The notes beneath the pieces are model-generated. The model was given only the letters and a program-made list of their open reading frames with translations, ran no database searches and had not been told where the DNA came from. DNA of 64,000 nucleotides. Source: Truepera radiovictrix DSM 17093. GTDB lineage: Bacteria > Deinococcota > Deinococci > Deinococcales > Trueperaceae. This document shows positions 28,984 through 36,637 of this stretch, in pieces (position 1 is the first letter of the stretch; each line of letters starts with the position of its first letter). The DNA lies in contig NC_014221.1 of the NCBI RefSeq assembly GCF_000092425.1, positions 2,795,001 to 2,859,000 on the forward strand, read 5' to 3'. Position numbers and translations under genes: made by a program.

Positions 28984-30236
28984 AGGTCATGGTCGTCGGC
29001 AGCGGGGGGCGCGAACACGCGCTCGTCTGGAAGCTCGCCGCCTCGCCGCGCGTCAGTGAGCTGCTAGCTGTTCCCGGCAACGCGGGGATGGCGGCGCTCG
29101 CCCGCTGCGTCCCCTGCAGCCTGACGCCGGAGGCGCTGCTCGAGCTCGCCGAGCGCGAAGGGGTCGACTTTACCGTCGTCGGCCCCGAAGCGCCGCTCGT
29201 GGCGGGGGTCGCCGACGCCTTTGCGGGGGCGGGGCGGCGCCTTTTCGGCCCCGTGCGCGCGGCGGCGCTGCTCGAGGGTTCCAAAGCCCACGCGAAAGCC
29301 TTTATGGCGCGGCACGGCGTACCGACGGCGGCCCACGCGAGCTTTCGCGACCTCGCCGAGGCGCTCGCGTACCTTCGCGCCCAGCCTCTGCCGGTCGTGG
29401 TCAAGGATTCGGCGCTCGCCGCGGGCAAAGGGGTGACGGTGGCGCAGCGCTACGAGGAGGCCGAGCGCGCGCTCCGCGAGGTGCTGGGGCGCGGCGGCGA
29501 GGTCGTCATCGAGGCCTTTTTGCGCGGTCAAGAGCTCAGCCTCCTCGTGCTGACCGACGGCGACACGGCGCACGCGCTCCCGCTCGCGCAGGACTACAAG
29601 CAGGCCTTCGACGGCGACCGGGGGCCGATGACGGGGGGGATGGGGGCCGTGGCGCCCGCGCCGCTCCTCAGCGAAGCGGCGCTCGAGACCGTGATGCGCA
29701 CCATCGTCGCGCCCACGCTCGCGGGGCTGCGGGCCGAGGGGGTCACCTACCGGGGCGTCCTCTTTATCGGCCTCATGGTGACCGAAGCGGGGGCCAAGGT
29801 GCTCGAGTACAACGTGCGCTTCGGCGACCCCGAGACGCAGGCCGTGCTGCCCTTGCTGCAGAGCGACCTGCTCGAGCTGCTCGAGGCGACGGCCGACGGG
29901 CGGCTCTGCGAGGTCACGCCCACCTGGTCGGACGCCGCCTCGGCGTGCGTGGTGCTCGCCGCGCCCGGCTACCCGGGGGCGTACGCCAAGGGGCTCCCCG
30001 TAGCGCTGCCGAGCACGCTCGAACCGGGGACGCTCATCTTTCACGCCGGTACGGCGCGCGACGGGGGCCGTTTGGTCTCCGCCGGCGGCCGCGTCCTCAA
30101 TGTCGTCGCCGTGCGGCCGGCGCTCGCCGAGGCGGTCGCGGCGGCCTACCGCACCGTCGACCGCGTCACCCTCGAGGGGGCGCACGTCCGCCGCGACATC
30201 GGCGGGCGCCTCGGGGGCGACGTCGCGGTAGACTGA
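28980..30236 (+). CDS. purD: Phosphoribosylamine-glycine ligase
   Basis: 418 residues from GTG 28980, overlapping the purN stop; AGGAGG eight bases upstream. ATP-grasp enzyme that makes GAR, the substrate of PurN. Marks: [57 protein letters not shown], the purine-specific [20 protein letters not shown], and [17 protein letters not shown]. Complete and of normal length. Confidence 0.96.
   Translation: MKVMVVGSGGREHALVWKLAASPRVSELLAVPGNAGMAALARCVPCSLTPEALLELAEREGVDFTVVGPEAPLVAGVADAFAGAGRRLFGPVRAAALLEGSKAHAKAFMARHGVPTAAHASFRDLAEALAYLRAQPLPVVVKDSALAAGKGVTVAQRYEEAERALREVLGRGGEVVIEAFLRGQELSLLVLTDGDTAHALPLAQDYKQAFDGDRGPMTGGMGAVAPAPLLSEAALETVMRTIVAPTLAGLRAEGVTYRGVLFIGLMVTEAGAKVLEYNVRFGDPETQAVLPLLQSDLLELLEATADGRLCEVTPTWSDAASACVVLAAPGYPGAYAKGLPVALPSTLEPGTLIFHAGTARDGGRLVSAGGRVLNVVAVRPALAEAVAAAYRTVDRVTLEGAHVRRDIGGRLGGDVAVD
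30229..30234 (+). promoter_or_regulatory. Leaderless-type -10 (TAGACT) inside the purD end
   Basis: TAGACT ends 6 nt before ATG 30241; its last base is the first base of the purD stop TGA. Confidence 0.45.
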
Positions 30237-30240
30237 CCCC

Positions 30241-31140
30241 ATGCTCGACGACCTCAGCCGACTCCGAGCGGCCGACGAGGGCGGCTTTTTGGGCCGCCTC
30301 GCCGCTCTGCCCGGCTCCTACGACGGCCCCACGGGGGAGCGCCCCGGCCCCTACGGCCTCACCGGCTTCGGCGAGGCCGACGCGCTCGCGCGCGCGCTCT
30401 CGAGCTGGGTGGACGCGCCTTTGGTGACCAGTGGCACCCAGTTTCTGCTCGCCTCGGGCTTCGACTTCGGCGAGCTCGGGCCCCTCAAGCTCAGCCTCGA
30501 GCTCTCCCAGGCCGACCCCATCGTGCTCGGCTACGACGCGCACGAACCGGACGTGCGCATCCCGCCGGGGGTGCTGAGCCCGTACACCTACGCCGGCTAC
30601 CTCGCGCACGCCACCGGCCACGGCGCGGCCTTTAGCGAGGCCGAACGGGCGATGCGCTCGCTTGCTGACGCCTTCGCCCCCGAACGCCCGACCGAAGACA
30701 ACCCCGCCAAGGCGCTCGCCTGGGCGCTACTAAACCGCGTCCCGCTCCTTTTAGCGAGCCGCGCCGACGCGCCCGCTTTAGAGATCTGGCAGCGCCTTTT
30801 GGGCCGCGTCGGCAAAACGCTCGCCATCACCGTCGGCAGCCACCCCTTGGAGGTGCTGACCGGCGCTTTCGAGGCGCGCCACGCGCTGGCCGACGACATC
30901 GTCGGGGTGGTGCTCGGCGGCGGCGACGCCGAGACGCGGCTCGCGTGCGAGGTGCTCGCGACGCGGGCGGCGCAGCTCGAGCCCTTCGCGCTCCCGGACG
31001 CCCCGACCGACCCCGGGGCGCGCACCCTCGCCCTCTGGTACGCGGGGCTCTGGGTGGCGGCCTACCTCGCGCTGCTGCAGGGGCAGAGCCCTCAGGACAC
31101 CCCCGTCTACGCGCGCGCGCAGCAGGCGGCGGCGGAGTAG
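30241..31140 (+). CDS. SIS/PGI-PMI-like protein
   Basis: 299 residues; leaderless-type start. The opening MLDDLSRLRAADEGGFLGRLAALP and the C-terminal half (ALAWALLNRVPLLLASRADAP, then HPLEVLTGAFEARHALADDIVGVVL, ending with a long helix) resemble bifunctional phosphoglucose/phosphomannose isomerases with a C-terminal bact-PGI domain. The N-terminal SIS half lacks the usual glycine-rich sugar-phosphate loop and ends prematurely, so enzyme activity is uncertain. Assignment rests on remembered family pattern only. Confidence 0.5.
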   Translation: MLDDLSRLRAADEGGFLGRLAALPGSYDGPTGERPGPYGLTGFGEADALARALSSWVDAPLVTSGTQFLLASGFDFGELGPLKLSLELSQADPIVLGYDAHEPDVRIPPGVLSPYTYAGYLAHATGHGAAFSEAERAMRSLADAFAPERPTEDNPAKALAWALLNRVPLLLASRADAPALEIWQRLLGRVGKTLAITVGSHPLEVLTGAFEARHALADDIVGVVLGGGDAETRLACEVLATRAAQLEPFALPDAPTDPGARTLALWYAGLWVAAYLALLQGQSPQDTPVYARAQQAAAE

Positions 31141-31143
31141 TGG

Positions 31144-31860
31144 ATGGACCCGCAGCAGCTCACCCGGTCGCCCGCCACCCTTAGGCAGCTCGCGCGGCGC
31201 GCGGCGTGGCTCCTCGCCCTGCTGAGCGCCTGCGCCCCCGCCCCGGCGCCCCGGACGCACGTCGTGCAGAGCGCGCAACCCGCGACCTACTACCCGCGGC
31301 AGACGGGGGCCACCTGGCGCTTTTTACCCGAGGGGGAGCGCCGCGACGCCCCCCCTTTGGTGCAGCGCGTCGAGGGACCGACGGTGGTTGACGGCGCGCG
31401 CCTCATCGCGTGGCGCACCTTCGGCCGCGGCCTCGACCTGCGCACCTACCGCGACTACCGGCCCGAGGGGGTCTTTATCGTCCGCGAGGAGGGTCCCGGT
31501 TACGTCACCACCACCTCCCCACCCATCCAGGAGTGGCCCGCCGAGGGGACGCTCGCCGTCGGTCTCAGCTGGGGTGGGCAGACGCGCGCGACGGTGCACT
31601 TTACGAGCGCCCAGGAGACGCGCGCGTTCGCGCTCACCTACCGCTTCGAGGTCGTCGACGCGCGCACCGTCACGGTCGACGCCGGCACCTTCGAGGTCTT
31701 CGTGGTCGCCTTTGAGAGCGCCTCGTTAGGCCCCGGCGGCGAGGTCCTCGAGACGCTGCGGCAAGAGGTGTGGTTTGCCCCCTTCGTCGGTGAGGTGCGC
31801 ACCGACAGCGGGCTCTTCCTCGTGTCGACGACGCTACAGGCGGCGCCCACAGACCCCTGA
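31144..31860 (+). CDS. Putative lipoprotein
   Basis: 238 residues from an ATG three bases after the preceding stop. Residues 1-30 form a basic then hydrophobic signal with lipobox LLSAC. The mature part is all-beta: YYPRQTGATWRFLPEGE, then DYRPEGVFIVREEGPGYVTTTSPPIQEWP, and a closing VWFAPFVGEVRTDSGLFLVSTTL. That last motif is common in surface lipoproteins that read out as hypothetical. Role unknown; lies in the outer envelope by inference. Confidence 0.65.
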   Translation: MDPQQLTRSPATLRQLARRAAWLLALLSACAPAPAPRTHVVQSAQPATYYPRQTGATWRFLPEGERRDAPPLVQRVEGPTVVDGARLIAWRTFGRGLDLRTYRDYRPEGVFIVREEGPGYVTTTSPPIQEWPAEGTLAVGLSWGGQTRATVHFTSAQETRAFALTYRFEVVDARTVTVDAGTFEVFVVAFESASLGPGGEVLETLRQEVWFAPFVGEVRTDSGLFLVSTTLQAAPTDP

Positions 31861-31942
31861 AGCTCGCCCCTGGCGCCCACGCTCACGCGCAGCCGGAAGA
31901 CTTTAGCTGCGCCTCGCGGCGCTACACAAAAGGTGAGCGTTA

Positions 31943-31953
31943 TGCATTATGCA
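31943..31953. promoter_or_regulatory. Perfect inverted repeat ahead of the dxs promoter
   Basis: TGCAT-T-ATGCA, about 35 bases upstream of the -10 at 31988, in an AT-rich island. Candidate operator; the binding protein is unknown. Confidence 0.35.
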
Positions 31954-31987
31954 ACCGTGTCCTACAAAGTGCTTAGAAGGGGTCTGC

Positions 31988-31993
31988 TAGACT
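31988..31993 (+). promoter_or_regulatory. -10 (TAGACT) upstream of dxs
   Basis: TAGACT ends 5 nt before ATG 31999 of a mini-ORF and 72 nt before the dxs ATG. No good -35. Confidence 0.45.
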
Positions 31994-31998
31994 GCCCT

Positions 31999-32079
31999 AT
32001 GCTACAACGCACGCCGGAAGTGTCGGCGAACGCCACCTCCTCTTGGCGTTGGGAAACGGGGTCGCATGGGTGTTCTTGA
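31999..32079 (+). CDS. Leaderless upstream mini-ORF overlapping the dxs start (26 codons)
   Basis: ATG 31999 lies at the expected transcription start of the TAGACT promoter. The 26-residue frame (MLQRTPEVSANATSSWRWET and on) ends TGA at 32079, 14 bases inside dxs. The peptide has no recognisable function. Its probable role is translational coupling or regulation of dxs; that is inference. A chance frame is possible. Confidence 0.35.
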   Translation: MLQRTPEVSANATSSWRWETGSHGCS

Positions 32080-33946
32080 ACGGGTCAACTCGACCGACGA
32101 CGTCTCCGCGCTTTCGCGCGACGAACTGCACGCGCTCGCAGCCGAGCTGCGCAGCGAAATTATCCGCGTCTGCTCGCTGGGCGGCGGTCACCTCGCCTCG
32201 AGCCTGGGCGCCGTCGAGCTGACCGTCGCGCTCCACCACCTCTACGACACCGCGCGCGACCGCATCGTCTGGGACGTCGGCCACCAGACCTACGGCCACA
32301 AGATCATCACCGGCCGCAAAGACCGCATCGACACGATCCGCCAACCGGGCGGCCTCGCGGGCTTTACCACCTCCTCGGAGTCGCCGCACGACGCCCTGAC
32401 CGTCGGCCACGCCAGCACCAGCCTCGCCGCCGCGCTGGGCATGGCGCTCGCCAGGGACGCCCGGGGCGACGACTACAGCATCGTCGCCGTTATCGGCGAC
32501 GGCGCGCTCACCGGCGGGATGGCGCTCGCCGCTCTCAACCAGATCGGCCACGTCAAACCGAAGATGACGATCGTGCTGAACGACAACGAGATGTCGATCA
32601 GCGAAAACGTCGGCGCTCTCAACACCTTTATGCGCTCCCTGCAGGTGCAGCCGTGGCTGCACGAGGTCGAAGCGCAGGGCAAAAGGACGCTCGGTCAGAT
32701 CTCGCAGACGCTCGTCGACCTCGGCAGCCGCGCCAAAAAGGCCGCTCGGCGCTTTTTCGACCCCAACTCGGCCAACCCCTTTCACGCCATGGGGGTGCGC
32801 TACGTCGGCCCCATCGACGGCCACGACATCGACCAGCTCCTCTACTACCTCGCGCACGTCCAGGAGCTCAGCGGCCCCACGATGCTGCACATCGTCACCA
32901 AAAAGGGCAAGGGCTACAAGATCGCCGAGTCCGACCCCATCTACTGGCACGGGCCGCCCAAGTTCGACGCCAGCAAACCCGTCGCGGCGAGCAAGGGCTA
33001 CACCTGGTCGAGCGCCTTTGGCGACGCCGCCTGCGCGCTGAGCAGCGCCGACGACCGCGTCTGGGTGATCACCCCGGCGATGCGCGAGGGGAGCGGGCTC
33101 GTCGCGTACTCGCAAAAGCACCCCGAGCGCTACCTCGACGTCGGCATCGCCGAGGACGTCGCCGTGACGACCGCCGCCGGTTTGGCCTTGCGCGGGGAAA
33201 AGCCCATCGTCGCTATCTACAGCACCTTTTTGCAGCGCGGTTTCGACCAGGTGATCCACGACGTCTGCCTGGAGAACCTCGACGTCGTCTTCGCGATCGA
33301 CCGCGCCGGGCTCGTCGGCGGCGACGGGATGACCCACCAGGGGGTCTACGACCTCGCCTACTTGCGCGCGCTCCCCAACATGTCGGTCGCCATGCCCAAA
33401 GACGTACCGGAAATGCGCGCGATGCTTAAGACCGCCCTCAAGCTCGGGGGGCCCAAGGCGGTCCGCTGGCCGCGCGGGAAGGCCACCCCAGCGCCCGAAG
33501 CGCCGGTTGCGGCGTGGGAGGAGCTGACGTGGGGGAGCTGGGAGGTTCTTAAAGAGGGCTCGAGAGCCTTTATCTTGGCGCTCGGCCCCACCGTGGGCTA
33601 CGCCCTGCAGGCGACCGCCGACTTGCCGGAGGTGGGGGTCGTCAACGCCCGCTTCGTCAAACCCCTCGACGAGGCGCTTTTGGAGCGGCTCGCGCGGCGC
33701 GCCGAGGTGCTCATCACCGCCGAGGATCACGTGCTCATGGGTGGCCTCGGGTCGGCGGTCGCGGAGACGCTCGTCGACAAGGGTCTTCGCGTCCCCCTGC
33801 ACCGCCTCGGTATCCCCGACGTGCACGTCCCGCACGGCGACCCCGCGGCGCAGCACGAGGCGTTCGGCTACGGCCCGCGCGCGCTGCGGCGCACCCTCGA
33901 GGCGCTCGGCTTGGCCCAACCCACGCTCCTCGAGGCCTCGGACTAG
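32066..33946 (+). CDS. dxs: 1-deoxy-D-xylulose-5-phosphate synthase
   Basis: 626 residues from ATG 32066. TPP-dependent first enzyme of the MEP isoprenoid pathway, needed for carotenoids and quinones. It shows GGHLASSLGAVELTVALHHLYD, WDVGHQTYGHKIITGR, the TPP motif GDGALTGGMALAALN to LNDNEMSIS, YVGPIDGHDIDQL, and the transketolase centre with DVGIAEDVAVTTAAGLAL and the catalytic Glu. ITAEDHVLMGGLGSAVAE follows at the end. No strong Shine-Dalgarno precedes the ATG, so translation may depend on the overlapping mini-ORF. Confidence 0.96.
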   Translation: MGVLERVNSTDDVSALSRDELHALAAELRSEIIRVCSLGGGHLASSLGAVELTVALHHLYDTARDRIVWDVGHQTYGHKIITGRKDRIDTIRQPGGLAGFTTSSESPHDALTVGHASTSLAAALGMALARDARGDDYSIVAVIGDGALTGGMALAALNQIGHVKPKMTIVLNDNEMSISENVGALNTFMRSLQVQPWLHEVEAQGKRTLGQISQTLVDLGSRAKKAARRFFDPNSANPFHAMGVRYVGPIDGHDIDQLLYYLAHVQELSGPTMLHIVTKKGKGYKIAESDPIYWHGPPKFDASKPVAASKGYTWSSAFGDAACALSSADDRVWVITPAMREGSGLVAYSQKHPERYLDVGIAEDVAVTTAAGLALRGEKPIVAIYSTFLQRGFDQVIHDVCLENLDVVFAIDRAGLVGGDGMTHQGVYDLAYLRALPNMSVAMPKDVPEMRAMLKTALKLGGPKAVRWPRGKATPAPEAPVAAWEELTWGSWEVLKEGSRAFILALGPTVGYALQATADLPEVGVVNARFVKPLDEALLERLARRAEVLITAEDHVLMGGLGSAVAETLVDKGLRVPLHRLGIPDVHVPHGDPAAQHEAFGYGPRALRRTLEALGLAQPTLLEASD

Positions 33947-33968
33947 GCCGCCACGGCGCGCCGCGCGC

Positions 33969-33998
33969 TTGACAGCCCCCGCGCGAACCCGGTAAGCT
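33969..33998 (+). promoter_or_regulatory. Promoter of tRNA-Asp
   Basis: TTGACA (33969-33974), 18-nt spacer, TAAGCT (33993-33998). The leader contains GCGCC-CGCA-GGCGC, a small hairpin before the mature 5' end. Confidence 0.7.
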
Positions 33999-34031
33999 AG
34001 GCCTCTAGCGCCCGCAGGCGCCTAGAACCCT

Positions 34032-34107
34032 GGAGCCGTAGTGTAGGGGTTAGCATATCTGCCTGTCACGCAGAAGGTCGCGGGTTCAAATCCCGTCGGC
34101 TCCGCCA
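34032..34107 (+). tRNA. tRNA-Asp (anticodon GUC)
   Basis: 76 nt including an encoded CCA (34105-34107). Acceptor GGAGCCG pairs with CGGCTCC (34097-34103). The D arm, an anticodon loop reading CTGTCAC (anticodon GTC), and a T arm with GGTTCAAATCC are all regular. G at the discriminator position and G34-U35-C36 are Asp identity elements. It has its own promoter upstream and terminator downstream. Confidence 0.97.
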
Positions 34108-34109
34108 GA

Positions 34110-34133
34110 AAGCCGGGAAACCGGCTTTTTTTT
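34110..34133 (+). terminator. Intrinsic terminator of tRNA-Asp
   Basis: AAGCCGG, GAAA tetraloop, CCGGCTT, then a run of T to 34133. Confidence 0.9.
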
Positions 34134-34308
34134 GTTACCGGCGCTCGCTGCAGCTTCCCGGAGCCGGCCGCTACCGTGCAGGCCCAAGGCCGCAAGCGCC
34201 GTTTGGACCGCCTCAGGTGGCGTTTTGTGGGGCGAGACCGCTACCGCCTTCGCGCGTTGCTTTCAGCCAAACCTGTCATACCTTCCACTTTTTGAGGGGC
34301 ACACTTGG

Positions 34309-34314
34309 TACGGT
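34309..34314 (+). promoter_or_regulatory. Leaderless-type -10 (TACGGT)
   Basis: TACGGT ends 6 nt before GTG 34321. Confidence 0.45.
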
Positions 34315-34320
34315 AGCCTT

Positions 34321-35034
34321 GTGACCGAACTGCCGCTCTTTCCCCTACCCAACATCGTGGTGTTCCCGGGGATGACGCTGCCGCTCTTTATCTTCGAGGA
34401 GCGCTACAAGCGGATGGTGCGGCTCTGCGTCGAGCAGAACCAACGGCGGTTGGTCATCGTGCTCGCCAAACAGGGGGCGAGCGTCAGCGACAGCGGCGTA
34501 CACGAGATCTGCTACGACGTCGGCAGCTACGCCGACATCCTCTCGGTCGCCGAGAACCCAGACGGCACCTTTCACATCCTGACGCACGGCCAGGAGCGCT
34601 GCCGCGTCGCCGTAAGCCGCAGCGAGAGCGTCGGGGCGGGCCACGCCCCGTTGCACTTTACCCGCAACCTCCCCTACCCCCTCGCGCGCGACGACCCCAA
34701 CCTCGAGCGCCTCGCCGCGTGGGACGCCCTGGAGGTGTTTCGCAGCTACTCCGAGGTGTTTTTTCCAACCGAGGTGCTCGAGCAGATCGAGAGCGCGCTC
34801 CCCGACGACCTGCTCTTTCAGGCCTCGTTTATCTGCGCCAACTTGCGCGCGCCCGCCGAGGCGCGCCAGCGGATGCTCGAGGCCCCCTCACTCATCGCCC
34901 GCTTCGGCGCCGCACAGGAGACCATGCAGGCGCTGCTCAAAGCCCACCGCCGCGACGCCCAGGACGCGGGGGGCGCCCTGGACGAAGAGGGCGCCGAACC
35001 GAGCTCCGGTTCCGGCGGCACACCCCAGGCGTAG
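34321..35034 (+). CDS. Lon N-terminal (substrate-binding) domain protein
   Basis: 237 residues from GTG 34321, chosen because ELPLFPLPNIVVFPGMTLPLFIFEERYKRMV, the classical Lon N-domain opening, starts there and a TACGGT -10 ends six bases upstream. Only the N-domain is present; the AAA and protease parts are missing, as in the stand-alone LON-substrate-binding family. Residues about 150-205 form a helical bundle. The C-terminus is acidic and Gly/Ser-rich. Likely role is protein or chaperone-like binding, but no function is firmly known. TruD follows. Confidence 0.88.
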   Translation: MTELPLFPLPNIVVFPGMTLPLFIFEERYKRMVRLCVEQNQRRLVIVLAKQGASVSDSGVHEICYDVGSYADILSVAENPDGTFHILTHGQERCRVAVSRSESVGAGHAPLHFTRNLPYPLARDDPNLERLAAWDALEVFRSYSEVFFPTEVLEQIESALPDDLLFQASFICANLRAPAEARQRMLEAPSLIARFGAAQETMQALLKAHRRDAQDAGGALDEEGAEPSSGSGGTPQA

Positions 35035-35054
35035 GGCGCACGCGCCAAAGCGGG

Positions 35055-35060
35055 TAGAGT
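35055..35060 (+). promoter_or_regulatory. Leaderless-type -10 (TAGAGT) for truD
   Basis: TAGAGT ends 5 nt before GTG 35066. Confidence 0.5.
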
Positions 35061-35065
35061 AAGGG

Positions 35066-36157
35066 GTGTCAGAAGCCGCGCGCGACCCCGAACTCGCCCC
35101 CTTTCTCTTTCGCTGGCGCGAGCTGCCCGCGCTCACGGCGGCGCTCCCCGGCACCGGCGGTAGGGTGCGCACCGTTCCGGAGGATTTCGTCGTCGAGGAG
35201 CGGCCGCTCTACCTGCCCGAGGGGTCGGGGTCGCACGCCTACGCGCTCATCGAAAAGCGCGGGCTGACCACCCGCGACCTCGTGCTGGCGCTCATGCGAC
35301 AGGGGCTAAAAGAGGCCGAGATCGGCGTCGCGGGCCTTAAAGACAAGCACGCCGTCACGCGGCAGTGGCTGAGCGTCCCCAACCGCCACGCCGCCGCCCT
35401 CGACGCCCTCGCCGAACTCGAGGGGGTGCGGGTGCTCGAGCGGTCGCGGCACCGCAACAAGCTAGGCGTCGGGCACCTGCGCGGCAACCGCTTTACGCTG
35501 CGTGTCAGGGGAACGGAACCGGACGCCCCCGCGCGCGCCGCGGCCATCTTGGAGCGGCTCGCCGCCCAGGGGGTGCCCAACTACTTCGGCCCGCAGCGCT
35601 TCGGCCGCTTCGGTACAAACGCCGTAGACGGCCTTAAGCTCGTCCGCGGCGAACGGGTACCGGGGGGGCACCGTTTAAAGCGCTTTTTCCTCTCGGCGCT
35701 GCAGTCGCACCTCTTTAACCGCCTGGTGGCGCTGCGCGTCGAACGCGGCCTACTAGACCGCGTCCTCGTCGGCGATTGGGCGAAAAAACGCGACACCGGC
35801 GGCGTCTTCAAGGTCGAAGACGCCGAGCGTGAGAGCTTGCGGGCGCTTCGCGGCGAGATTAGCGCCACGGCTCCTCTGTACGGCAAAAAGGTCCGGGTCA
35901 GCGAAGGCGAGGCGGGCGCGCTCGAGACCGAAGTCCTGGACGCTTTCGGGCTGCGCTGGCTCGACTTCCGCGCGCGGCACGGCTCGAGGCGGCCGGTGCG
36001 CCTCTTTCTGGAGGACGTCGCGCTCACCCCCGAAGCGGACGGCTACACCCTCACCTTTTCGCTCCCCAAGGGGGCGTTTGCGACCACCGTCCTCCGCGAG
36101 GTGATGAAGGTCGAGGTCGACGACCCGGAAGACGGCGAACTCGAAGAGGACGCGTAA
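35066..36157 (+). CDS. truD: tRNA pseudouridine(13) synthase
   Basis: 363 residues from GTG 35066, leaderless-type. TruD makes pseudouridine 13 in tRNA-Glu. FVVEERPLYLPEGSGSHAYALIEKRGLTT and the catalytic AGLKDKHAVTRQWLSV (Asp in GLKDK) are diagnostic. RHRNKLGVGHLRGNRF, VPNYFGPQRFGRFGTNAVDGL and the TRUD insertion domain follow. The tail is acidic (DDPEDGELEEDA). Confidence 0.95.
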   Translation: MSEAARDPELAPFLFRWRELPALTAALPGTGGRVRTVPEDFVVEERPLYLPEGSGSHAYALIEKRGLTTRDLVLALMRQGLKEAEIGVAGLKDKHAVTRQWLSVPNRHAAALDALAELEGVRVLERSRHRNKLGVGHLRGNRFTLRVRGTEPDAPARAAAILERLAAQGVPNYFGPQRFGRFGTNAVDGLKLVRGERVPGGHRLKRFFLSALQSHLFNRLVALRVERGLLDRVLVGDWAKKRDTGGVFKVEDAERESLRALRGEISATAPLYGKKVRVSEGEAGALETEVLDAFGLRWLDFRARHGSRRPVRLFLEDVALTPEADGYTLTFSLPKGAFATTVLREVMKVEVDDPEDGELEEDA

Positions 36158-36637
36158 CGCTCTGGATTCACCCCGGCGTTGCAGCGTCATGAGCCGGTTT
36201 GCCGAGAGCGGACCACACCCTTCGAGGTCGGTCTCGGCAGCGTCCTCGCCCGCGTAGAGAGGCCCTTGGGCGGCGAACTCGGCTGTCGCGTCGCTAGATA
36301 CGCTGTTGCGTTGGCGGCCGAGCAAAGGGGCCAAAGCCGCGGGGAGCGCGTCACCACCAGGACGGGTCGGCGACGCTCGCATAGAAGGGGACGCTCTGCA
36401 CGCACGTTCTGAGAGGCTACCGGTAGCCGGCTAGCAGACGGAGCTAAGCAGACGTTTTTCCCGCTTGAGCATGCGCGCGGGGCCGTTTATCGGTCGCCGA
36501 GGCTGCGCCCGGCAGGGTGCTCGTTGCGACCGTTATGGTCACAGCCCCATACCGCTCCACACCGGTGCTCAGCACTAAAGAACCTGTACCCCAAGCCCCC
36601 CTCGAGTCCAGCGCGGCGCCAATAGCGCCCCTGTGGG
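36158..36637. other. 480-bp gap with no gene seen
   Basis: Frames here lack ribosome-binding sites and family features. The only structure noticed is a 14-bp palindrome, GGCTACCGGTAGCC, at about 36415-36428. Being between convergent genes, it may hold terminators too weak to call. Confidence 0.4.

Noticed and set aside
31997-33919. A 640-codon open frame antisense to dxs
   Set aside because: Long antisense frames are expected opposite GC-rich genes. The translation is His/Asp/Val-biased without domains, while the sense strand is a complete dxs.
36187-36405. Short frames on both strands in the gap after truD
   Set aside because: Neither has a ribosome-binding site and compositions look random.
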